NCBI GenBank assembly: GCA_009781925.1
Contig: WQUU01000120.1
Span: 1 to 5,506, forward strand
Direction of reading: 5' to 3'
From: Bacillota bacterium
GTDB lineage: Bacteria > Bacillota > Clostridia > Oscillospirales > Oscillospiraceae
DNA length: 5,506 nucleotides
Made by a program: the position numbers and the translations under genes. Positions 1-4,456 of this stretch are shown here, in pieces. Each line of letters opens with the position of its first letter. Position 1 is the stretch's first letter. Under the pieces are notes generated by a model. The model saw nothing but the letters and a program-made list of their open reading frames with translations, ran no database searches and was not told where the DNA came from.

Positions 1-266
1 CGCTGTACAAGATGGCCCATGAGCAGGTGCTGCGTGACAATTTCAGGGACATCGTCGGGACTTACGCGGTTGTAAATGGTGCCGTCCGGGTGCACGAGCA
101 GCATTGGGCCGTTGGCGCACAGGCCAAAGCAGCCGGTCTGCACGACCTTGATCTCGCCTCCCAGGCCCTGCCGCGCCAGCTCATCCTCCAGCCTGTCACG
201 GACTTTCTGACCGCCGCCGCCGGAGCAGTTTGTGCCCCCGCAGATAAAGACATGTTTGCGTACCAT
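1..266 (-). CDS. nuoF: NuoF/HndC (HydB)-like NADH-binding flavoprotein subunit, N-terminal domain only (runs off left edge)
   Basis: Only the first 88 codons are in the window. They form a thioredoxin-like [2Fe-2S] domain: VFICGGTNCSGG near the start gives Cys9 and Cys14, and QTGCFGLCANGP gives Cys46 and Cys50, the four-cysteine C-x4-C / C-x3-C ligand set. This domain is fused ahead of the FMN/NADH-binding NuoF module in clostridial HydB, HndC and similar proteins, while ordinary complex I NuoF lacks it. The expected role is electron transfer between NAD(P)H and the iron-sulfur chain of a cytoplasmic [FeFe] hydrogenase, but the flavin and NADH motifs lie outside the window. The ATG is preceded by a G-rich Shine-Dalgarno sequence that overlaps the hndB stop. 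The 13-base gap from hndB implies one transcript and likely translational coupling. A formate dehydrogenase-linked NuoF homologue would look the same here. Confidence 0.88.
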   Translation of the reverse strand, partial: MVRKHVFICGGTNCSGGGGQKVRDRLEDELARQGLGGEIKVVQTGCFGLCANGPMLLVHPDGTIYNRVSPDDVPEIVTQHLLMGHLVQ

Positions 267-279
267 AAGGTGTCCCCCC

Positions 280-651
280 TCACTTCTCGGACGCGCCGAT
301 GGTGTATTCCGTGACGATATGACCGTCCCGGATGTGTTCCACGGCCACGCGCCGGGCTTTTTCCGCCGTCATTTTGACATAGGTGACCTTTGTTTTGCCG
401 GGCTCAAAGACTTCGACCACGGGCTCAAACTGGCAGATGCCGATACAGCCGCACTGGGTGACGATGACGCGGTCTCCGATGCCCATGGTGTGCAGCTCAT
501 CCTGCAGGGCGTTCAGCACCGGGCGGGCGCCCGCCGCGATACCGCAGGTGGCCATGCCGACCACCACGCGGCAATCGGCCGCGCCGTCCCTCAGGTTGAT
601 CCGGTCACCCACGCTCTTGCGAATGGCCTGTAGTTCCGCCAAGGATTTCAT
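280..651 (-). CDS. hndB: HndB-like thioredoxin-fold (2Fe-2S) ferredoxin subunit
   Basis: A 123-residue protein of the HndB type, found between the NuoE-like and NuoF-like subunits of clostridial and desulfovibrio NAD(P)-linked [FeFe] hydrogenases. Family signatures are VGMATCGIAAGA (residues 32-43, Cys36) and VTQCGCIGIC (64-73, Cys69 and Cys73), followed by the EPVVEVFEPG strand. The position matching the first ligand cysteine of NuoE/NuoF domains is Val31. As I recall the family, this residue is generally absent in HndB, so cluster binding is uncertain; extra Cys27 and Cys67 are present. The ATG at 651 was chosen because MKSLAELQAIRK is a family-like N-terminus and AAAGGA sits 9 bases upstream. 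The frame stays open to 819, but that extension is AT-rich and not protein-like. The role is probably electron transfer or structural within a cytoplasmic hydrogenase complex. Confidence 0.87.
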   Translation of the reverse strand: MKSLAELQAIRKSVGDRINLRDGAADCRVVVGMATCGIAAGARPVLNALQDELHTMGIGDRVIVTQCGCIGICQFEPVVEVFEPGKTKVTYVKMTAEKARRVAVEHIRDGHIVTEYTIGASEK

Positions 652-687
652 AGGGTATGTTCCTTTCGTTTTACGATTTGTATGTAT

Positions 688-709
688 GGGCCGGTGTCCT
701 CGACGGCCC
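688..709 (-). other. GC-rich hairpin in the leader of hndB
   Basis: GGGCCG (688-693) and CGGCCC (704-709) form a perfect six-base inverted repeat around a 10-base loop, about 37-58 bases upstream of the hndB start. It stands out in an otherwise AT-rich 200-base gap (652-850) between the DUF3800 stop and hndB. No T-run follows on the minus strand, so it is not a standard terminator. It could be an mRNA processing or stability element between operon segments. I found no convincing minus-strand promoter in this gap; a TTCAAA/TATTTT pair is too weak to call. Confidence 0.4.
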
Positions 710-777
710 GTCTTCGACGACATAAAAGGGATCAAAATAAATAAACGTAAATAAATTTTGAATTTTGACCAAAAGCC

Positions 778-806
778 TTGTATTTCATTACAGATTACGG
801 TATAAT
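778..806 (+). promoter_or_regulatory. Plus-strand sigma-A-type promoter pointing into the DUF3800 gene
   Basis: TTGTAT (778-783), a 17-base spacer and a perfect TATAAT (801-806). The predicted transcript would start near 813 and run antisense to the 3' end of the DUF3800 gene. No normal gene follows on this strand. A small hairpin (GCGC at 825-828 and 833-836) and a strong Shine-Dalgarno sequence come next. Confidence 0.5.
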
Positions 807-837
807 GATATTGAACCACTGAAAGCGCGAATGCGCC

Positions 838-906
838 GGAGGTGGTGTTTTTATTTTGGATATATTACGAAGCCATATGTGCTTTCACTATTTGCCTTTA
901 GATTAA
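838..906 (+). pseudogene. Strong ribosome binding site plus TTG start with 16-codon reading frame: possible truncated gene start
   Basis: GGAGGTGG (838-845) is followed after 10 bases by TTG (856-858), opening a 16-codon frame (MDILRSHMCFHYLPLD) that stops at 906. It lies downstream of the 778-806 promoter and overlaps the end of the DUF3800 gene on the other strand. The signals look like the 5' end of a real gene whose body is missing, or a leader peptide. TTG as a start has precedent in this window: the rhomboid-like gene at 2423 uses it. I do not recognise the peptide, and the arrangement could be coincidental. Confidence 0.25.
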
Positions 907-1642
907 GACGCTCGGACTTTTTTAGCGCCGCCATGACCGCATGAACAAACTTATCGTCTATTGTCTGTCCCACACGGGTTGGAAGTGAGATTTTTCGATA
1001 TTGAAGCTTAAAATACAAATTGACAAAATAAGAAACGAAGTCACAAATCTGGATAAAATAAGACTGTTTTGAATCCTTTTCAAGAATATCCTCAATTAAT
1101 CCCTTTATAGGTTGATTTCTGAACTCGAAAGAATATCTTGATTGAATCGGATTAAAAGCTCGTATTGCGCGCGCTGTTTTTCTCATCGGGGCGACCCGGC
1201 CACTGTCTGTTATAATTATGTAATTCCATGCTCCGCCGCTATCATTGTCAATTCGTTGTATCGTATACTTGAGCGCGTTTTCAAGCACAGGATAGTCTGG
1301 ATTTAAAATTCTTGTCTTATCGATGATTACATTAATGATCGATAAATCCATGGCCGCAATGCAAAAAGTAAACGCTTTTAGTATCTCCTGTTTTACATCT
1401 TGGCCCCATCCATAATCCCGATAAGGATTCTTATCCGTAAGAAAATCCTTTGTGTGCATTTCTTGGGAGGTATGGAACCCATATTTGTCCCGCAGCTCTT
1501 TTCTGAGCGCTTTGATATGGTTATAATTGCTTTGCCAGCTTGAGGCGGGCATATATACGTTGGTTAGAATAAAATGAGCGCTGGATGCGGTTGTGATGCC
1601 GTCATCTCCTGTTTCATCCAAATATACGATGCGTGTCTCCAT
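851..1642 (-). CDS. DUF3800 domain protein (putative RNase H-fold nuclease), AT-rich insert in hydrogenase operon
   Basis: A 263-residue protein with the layout of the DUF3800 family: YLDETGDD at residues 7-14 (Asp9, Glu10), EMHTKDF at 61-67 (His63, Asp66), VIIDKT at 105-110 (Asp108), IIITDSG at 142-148 (Asp146) and IQICDFVSYFVN at 197-208 (Asp201). The scattered acidic residues fit a metal-dependent RNase H-like fold. No reaction is established that I can name. The family is common in accessory and mobile-element-rich regions. The gene begins 23 bases after the nuoE stop in the same direction, with a weak GGTGA only 4 bases before ATG, so it may rely on readthrough from the nuoE promoter. 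Base composition is foreign: 1021-1080 has 17 G/C of 60, whereas 1741-1800 in nuoE has 43 of 60. No transmembrane segment or signal peptide is evident, so it is probably cytoplasmic. No flanking repeats or transposase are visible. Confidence 0.8.
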   Translation of the reverse strand: METRIVYLDETGDDGITTASSAHFILTNVYMPASSWQSNYNHIKALRKELRDKYGFHTSQEMHTKDFLTDKNPYRDYGWGQDVKQEILKAFTFCIAAMDLSIINVIIDKTRILNPDYPVLENALKYTIQRIDNDSGGAWNYIIITDSGRVAPMRKTARAIRAFNPIQSRYSFEFRNQPIKGLIEDILEKDSKQSYFIQICDFVSYFVNLYFKLQYRKISLPTRVGQTIDDKFVHAVMAALKKSERLNLKANSESTYGFVIYPK

Positions 1643-1665
1643 TTTTTCACCGGTAGATTATTGTC

Positions 1666-2157
1666 TCAATATTTCTTTAAAATCCCGTCGACTTCGGCGG
1701 GAGTGAGGCGGCCGTAGACGTCCTCCCCGATCATCATGACCGGGGCCAGGCCGCAGGCGCCGATACAGCGGCAGGAGTTGAGGGAGAACTTGCCGTCCGC
1801 TGTGACCTCTCCTTCGCCGATACTCAAAAGCTCTGCGATGCGGTCATAGATCTCTTTCGCGCCCTTGACATAGCAGGCCGTGCCGAGACAGACCGAGATC
1901 TGATGCTGGCCTTTGGGGTAAAGGGAGAACTGGGAGTAGAAGGTGACGACCCCATAAACTTCCTCCAGCGGGAGTTCCAAGCCCCGCGCGACGATCACCT
2001 GAACTTCCTTCGGGAGATAGCCGTAGATCTCCTGGGCCTGTTGCAGGATGGGCATCAGCGCGCCCGGCTGCGCTTTGAGCGTCTCAATCACTTGCAGCAG
2101 CCGCGCCTCCTGCTCTGCGGTGCCCCGAAAGGGAACCGTGGTTTTATTTGCGGTCAT
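1666..2157 (-). CDS. nuoE: NuoE/HndA-like [2Fe-2S] subunit of NAD(P)-linked hydrogenase
   Basis: A 163-residue, full-length NuoE-family protein. The N-terminal helical part contains the typical GALMPILQQAQEIYGYLPKE stretch (32-51) and YGVVTFYSQF (68-77). The C-terminal thioredoxin-like domain carries Cys90 and Cys95 (ISVCLGTACYVKGA) and Cys131 and Cys135 (CRCIGACGLAP), the four [2Fe-2S] ligands. Cys129 is extra. The protein passes electrons to or from the NuoF-like flavoprotein. With hndB and nuoF downstream, this fits an HndABCD/HydABC type [FeFe] hydrogenase rather than respiratory complex I; the catalytic subunit would be beyond the left edge. The ATG has AGGAGG 10 bases upstream (2168-2173). 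It is the first gene of the operon and has a near-consensus promoter. HydC of bifurcating hydrogenases is the same family. Confidence 0.93.
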   Translation of the reverse strand: MTANKTTVPFRGTAEQEARLLQVIETLKAQPGALMPILQQAQEIYGYLPKEVQVIVARGLELPLEEVYGVVTFYSQFSLYPKGQHQISVCLGTACYVKGAKEIYDRIAELLSIGEGEVTADGKFSLNSCRCIGACGLAPVMMIGEDVYGRLTPAEVDGILKKY

Positions 2158-2179
2158 AGCGGGAGAGCCTCCTAATAAA

Positions 2180-2200
2180 TGTTAAATTATTTTTTTAACA
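2180..2200. promoter_or_regulatory. Inverted repeat in the nuoE leader, possible repressor site
   Basis: TGTTAA (2180-2185) and TTAACA (2195-2200) are perfect inverted half-sites separated by 9 bases. They lie just downstream of the predicted nuoE transcription start (about 2205) and upstream of its AGGAGG. The half-sites resemble those of the NADH sensor Rex (TTGTTAA-N4-TTAACAA), and Rex commonly controls clostridial hydrogenase genes, but the spacing is 9 rather than 4. The location suits a repressor roadblock. The protein that binds is unknown. Confidence 0.35.
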
Positions 2201-2211
2201 AAACTGATCTT

Positions 2212-2240
2212 ATTGTATACACATTCCGCGCATTTGTCAA
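2212..2240 (-). promoter_or_regulatory. nuoE operon promoter
   Basis: Read on the minus strand: TTGACA (2235-2240), 17-base spacer, TACAAT (2212-2217). This is a full -35 consensus and a five-of-six -10. The predicted start is near 2205, giving a leader of about 48 nt before the nuoE ATG. It should drive nuoE, the DUF3800 gene, hndB and nuoF. Confidence 0.82.
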
Positions 2241-2253
2241 GAACGCTTATGGG

Positions 2254-2280
2254 AAAAATGCTGTGAAAAATATAGAAAAA
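2254..2280. other. Helically phased A-tracts upstream of the nuoE promoter
   Basis: A5 runs begin at 2254, 2266 and 2276, spaced 12 and 10 bases, starting 14 bases upstream of the nuoE -35. Further A-runs lie at 2311-2316 and 2324-2327. Phased A-tracts bend DNA and can act as UP-like elements that strengthen a promoter. Nothing else was found in the 2241-2345 stretch. Confidence 0.3.
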
Positions 2281-2345
2281 CTAGTGAAATACACAAATTG
2301 CCTGGGGCGTAAAAAAGCAGGGGAAAATAGAAATATCGAATTTTC

Positions 2346-2374
2346 TTGACCCCGGCGCGCTTCTGGGGTAAAAT
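2346..2374 (+). promoter_or_regulatory. Promoter of the rhomboid-like gene
   Basis: TTGACC (2346-2351), 17-base spacer, TAAAAT (2369-2374). The predicted start is near 2381. An inverted repeat ACCCC (2349-2353) / GGGGT (2365-2369) with an 11-base gap runs through the spacer and could be an operator. The leader holds a small CCGCG/CGCGG hairpin (2387-2391, 2401-2405) just before the ribosome binding site. Confidence 0.75.
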
Positions 2375-2422
2375 AACAGTAATACGCCGCGAAGATAACC
2401 CGCGGTTTCGAGGTGAATCCAT

Positions 2423-3289
2423 TTGAAAGCAATTCTCCGGGCGGTGGACAAGTTCTGTTACCGGCATCCGCGCTTCGGCATCCGAAACCTGATGCTGTAT
2501 ATCATCATCAGCAACGCGGTTGTCGCAATTGTTTCCCTGTTTGACCAATCGAACACGTTTGTCAATTATTTGGTATTTAACGCGGATAAAATTCTGCGGG
2601 GGGAGATCTGGCGGCTGGTCACCTTCCTGTTTGTCCCGCCGATGGGACTGGACGGCAATATGTTCAGCATCATTCTGGTGGCCGTTGCGCTGTACTTCTA
2701 TTACTTTCTCGGCACATCGCTGCAAAATCTATGGGGTGTGGGAAAGTTTACGATCTACTATTTCAGCGGCGCGCTGTTCATGATCATCTTTGGTTTTATC
2801 GCTTACTTTTTTAACGTCATAGTGCCGTTTGGCGCGTACTATCTGAACCTTGGGATGTTCTTCGTCTTTGCGACCTTTTACCCGAATATGCAGGTGCTGT
2901 TCATGTTCTTCATCCCGCTCAAAGTCAAATATCTGGCTTGGCTCAACCTGGCGTTCTTCGCGTATGATATGATTGCGGAGCGGGCGTTTTTCCCCGGGAA
3001 TCTGCTGCCGGCGGTCATTTTGCTGCACTACCTGCTCTTCTGCGGGGGCTGGCTCATCGACTCCATCCGGCCCGGCCGGGTCAAGACCGCGTACAATACG
3101 GTCAACTTCCGCCAGGCGGCAAAGCAGGTGCAGCGGGAGCAGGAGAAGAGGCCCTATACCCGCCGCTGTGAGATCTGCGGCAAGACGGACACGGACTACC
3201 CGAATCTGGAGTTCCGCTACTGCTCCCGCTGCCAGGGTTATCACTGTTTCTGCGAGGAACACATCAATAACCACACGCATTTTTCGTAA
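2423..3289 (+). CDS. Rhomboid-like integral membrane protein lacking the catalytic serine motif, with C-terminal zinc-binding-type Cys/His domain
   Basis: A 288-residue protein. The start is TTG, supported by GAGGTG (2410-2415) 7 bases upstream and an in-frame TGA at 2414-2416 that excludes any earlier start. About six membrane segments are visible, at roughly residues 22-40, 80-97, 110-133, 138-160, 168-182 and 194-212. GEIWRLVTFLFVPP (60-73) matches the WR motif of the rhomboid L1 loop, and FATFYPNMQVLFMFFIPLKVKYLAWL (149-174) resembles rhomboid TM4-TM5. The GxSG serine motif expected before that is replaced by NLGM (142-145), so serine protease activity is unlikely. The soluble tail has Cys249-x2-Cys252, Cys267-x2-Cys270, His274, Cys275, Cys277, His280, His284 and His286, a probable zinc-binding fold. 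The function is unknown; a membrane-protein binding or quality-control role, as in other pseudo-rhomboids, is conjecture. It appears to be transcribed alone. Confidence 0.8.
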   Translation: MKAILRAVDKFCYRHPRFGIRNLMLYIIISNAVVAIVSLFDQSNTFVNYLVFNADKILRGEIWRLVTFLFVPPMGLDGNMFSIILVAVALYFYYFLGTSLQNLWGVGKFTIYYFSGALFMIIFGFIAYFFNVIVPFGAYYLNLGMFFVFATFYPNMQVLFMFFIPLKVKYLAWLNLAFFAYDMIAERAFFPGNLLPAVILLHYLLFCGGWLIDSIRPGRVKTAYNTVNFRQAAKQVQREQEKRPYTRRCEICGKTDTDYPNLEFRYCSRCQGYHCFCEEHINNHTHFS

Positions 3290-3312
3290 ATTGCAGAAAA
3301 TTTTTGCAATTT
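3288..3312 (+). repeat. AT-rich near-palindrome at the end of the rhomboid-like gene
   Basis: AAATTGCA (3288-3295) and TGCAATTT (3305-3312) are perfect inverted arms, and the 9 bases between them are G plus AAAA/TTTT, so nearly the whole 25 bases is palindromic. It overlaps the stop codon. It may act as a weak terminator or mRNA 3'-end stabiliser. No long T-run follows, so termination here would be inefficient. Confidence 0.4.
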
Positions 3313-3336
3313 AATAATTTTGAAATAATATCTCTG

Positions 3337-3365
3337 TTGTGTTCTTAATATTTACCTGTTATAGT
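3337..3365 (+). promoter_or_regulatory. Promoter in the rhomboid-cysK intergenic region
   Basis: TTGTGT (3337-3342), 17-base spacer, TATAGT (3360-3365) preceded by an extended -10 TG (3357-3358). The predicted start is at about 3372-3373. There is no protein gene downstream on this strand before the terminator at 3418-3456, so it would make a short RNA. Confidence 0.45.
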
Positions 3366-3372
3366 AGAACTT

Positions 3373-3456
3373 GCAAGAGACAGTTTCATCTTTTTCATTT
3401 TGTCCTCATCCCATAAAAACAGCGGAACGGTATGTCGCACCGTTCCGTTGTTTTTT
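3373..3456 (+). ncRNA. Candidate small RNA of about 85 nt
   Basis: Defined only by its signals: an extended -10 promoter ending at 3365 and an intrinsic terminator ending at 3456. The first 45 nt are pyrimidine-rich and show no strong structure; the 3' half is the terminator hairpin. There is no ribosome binding site with a start codon. The ATG at 3432 lies in the hairpin loop and opens a frame antisense to cysK, which I regard as a shadow. No known RNA family is recognised. Confidence 0.28.
3418..3456. terminator. Bidirectional intrinsic terminator between the rhomboid-like gene and cysK
   Basis: A 14-base-pair stem (3418-3431 with 3439-3452, one G-U wobble on the plus strand) closes a 7-base loop. 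It is flanked by T6 on the plus strand (3451-3456) and by A5 at 3415-3419, which reads as T5 on the minus strand. It begins three bases beyond the cysK stop codon and serves the convergent transcripts of the rhomboid-like gene (or the small RNA) and cysK. Confidence 0.88.
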
Positions 3457-4381
3457 ATTCAAACAGCCTCGTGGACAGATACCGCTCGCCGCTGTCGGGG
3501 AAGAGTACGGCGATCGTTTTGCCCGCGTTCTCCGGGCGCTTGGCCAATTCCGACGCCGCCCAGAGCACCGCGCCGGAGGAGATCCCGGCCAGGAGGCCCT
3601 CCGCTTTGGCCAGTGCGCGCACGGCTTTGACGGCTTCCTCAGACTTCACCGTGACGATCTCGTCGTAAACAGCCGTATTTAGCGTCTCCGGGACAAAGCC
3701 GGCGCCGATGCCCTGAAGCCCATGGGGGCCGGGCTGTCCGCCGCTGAGAACAGGGGAGTCCGCGGGTTCGACGGCGACGACCCTGACCGCCGGGTTTTGG
3801 CCCTTTAAATATGCTCCGGCGCCGCTGACGGTTCCGCCTGTGCCGACCCCGGCAATGAAGAGTTCCACCGCGCCGCCGCTGTCCTCCCAGATCTCGGGCC
3901 CTGTTGTTTTCAGATGGGTTTCCGGGTTTACCGGATTGGTGAACTGTCCGGGGAAAAATGCGCCGAATTTGGCGGCGAACTCCTCCGCCTTGGCGATGGC
4001 GCCGTTCATGCCCTTTGCGCCCTCGGTGAGCACGAGTTCCGCGCCGTAGGCGGCTAAAAGCTGACGGCGTTCGATGCTCATGGTTTCCGGCATGGTGAGG
4101 ATAAGGCGGTAACCTCTGGCGGCCGCCACCATGGCGAGGCCGATGCCCGTGTTGCCGCTGGTGGGTTCGACGATGACCGCGCCGGATTTCAATTGGCCCG
4201 AGCGCTCCGCCGCGTCCACCATCGCCAGGGCGATGCGGTCTTTGACGCTTCCGGCGGGATTAAAATACTCCAGCTTGGCCAGGAGCGCGGCGTTTAGGCC
4301 CTGCTGCCGCTCGTAGCCGTACAGGCGCAATAGCGGCGTGTGGCCGATGAGTTCGGTGATGGAGCTCGCGATTCTTGACAT
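3455..4381 (-). CDS. cysK: Cysteine synthase A (O-acetylserine sulfhydrylase)
   Basis: A 308-residue PLP enzyme of the usual CysK length. It makes L-cysteine and acetate from O-acetyl-L-serine and sulfide in the cytoplasm. Hallmarks in order: IGHTPLLRL (12-20), NPAGSVKDR (41-49) with PLP-binding Lys47, TSGNTG substrate loop (74-79), MPETMSIERRQLLAAYGAELV (97-117), GTGGT phosphate-binding loop (180-184), GISSGA (266-271) with the pyridine-nitrogen serine, and PDSGERYLST (295-304). The start at 4381 has AGAGG about 9 bases upstream. The open frame continues to 4528 but would cross the whole mnmA promoter region and the mnmA start with no CysK-like sequence. It is monocistronic, ending in the shared terminator at 3418-3456. 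Cystathionine beta-synthase-like relatives share the fold, but the motif set and length favour CysK. Confidence 0.95.
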   Translation of the reverse strand: MSRIASSITELIGHTPLLRLYGYERQQGLNAALLAKLEYFNPAGSVKDRIALAMVDAAERSGQLKSGAVIVEPTSGNTGIGLAMVAAARGYRLILTMPETMSIERRQLLAAYGAELVLTEGAKGMNGAIAKAEEFAAKFGAFFPGQFTNPVNPETHLKTTGPEIWEDSGGAVELFIAGVGTGGTVSGAGAYLKGQNPAVRVVAVEPADSPVLSGGQPGPHGLQGIGAGFVPETLNTAVYDEIVTVKSEEAVKAVRALAKAEGLLAGISSGAVLWAASELAKRPENAGKTIAVLFPDSGERYLSTRLFE

Positions 4382-4404
4382 GAGAGGCCACCTCTTGGTA
4401 TAAT
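4375..4404 (+). promoter_or_regulatory. mnmA promoter, -35 overlapping the cysK start codon
   Basis: Both hexamers are perfect: TTGACA (4375-4380) and TATAAT (4399-4404) with an 18-base spacer. The predicted start is near 4411, about 46 nt ahead of the mnmA ATG. The -35 lies across the first codons of cysK, and the spacer contains the cysK ribosome binding site. Confidence 0.85.
4383..4395. repeat. Inverted repeat in the mnmA promoter spacer and at the cysK ribosome binding site
   Basis: AGAGG (4383-4387) and CCTCT (4391-4395) are inverted around CCA. In DNA it sits between the mnmA -35 and -10. In the cysK mRNA it would fold the Shine-Dalgarno AGAGG into a five-pair hairpin with a three-base loop. 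It could be an operator, a translational brake, or chance. Confidence 0.35.
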
Positions 4405-4415
4405 ACTTCAACCGT

Positions 4416-4444
4416 ATTTTACCACAATACACGCACTTCAGCAA
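4416..4444 (-). promoter_or_regulatory. cysK promoter
   Basis: Read on the minus strand: TTGCTG (4439-4444), 17-base spacer, TAAAAT (4416-4421). The predicted start is near 4409, a leader of about 28 nt. It lies wholly inside the mnmA leader, and its -35 touches the mnmA ribosome binding site. It is weaker than the opposing mnmA promoter by match to consensus. Confidence 0.6.
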
Positions 4445-4456
4445 GGAGAATCGAGC

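Noticed and set aside
232..633. Plus-strand open frames opposite hndB and nuoF
   Set aside because: They are antisense shadows of GC-rich coding sequence; the minus-strand frames carry the [2Fe-2S] family motifs.
652..819. N-terminal extension of the hndB reading frame to 819
   Set aside because: The extra 56 residues are AT-derived, not HndB-like, and a good ribosome binding site stands before the ATG at 651.
851..1665. Transposon or insertion-sequence ends around the DUF3800 gene
   Set aside because: No terminal inverted repeats, direct target duplication or transposase could be seen at either border.
2180..2200. A canonical Rex operator
   Set aside because: The half-sites match but the 9-base spacing does not, so it is reported only as an unexplained inverted repeat.
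2237..2725. Minus-strand frame across the nuoE-rhomboid intergenic region
   Set aside because: It covers both divergent promoters and most of the rhomboid 5' end, with no ribosome binding site or recognisable protein.
2729..3280. Long minus-strand frame opposite the rhomboid-like gene
   Set aside because: It has repetitive Val/Arg/Glu composition typical of an antisense frame, with no family motif; the plus strand has clear membrane segments and a promoter.
3371..3682. Plus-strand frames starting in the rhomboid-cysK gap and running antisense to cysK
   Set aside because: They pass through the bidirectional terminator and the cysK coding region, and lack ribosome binding sites.
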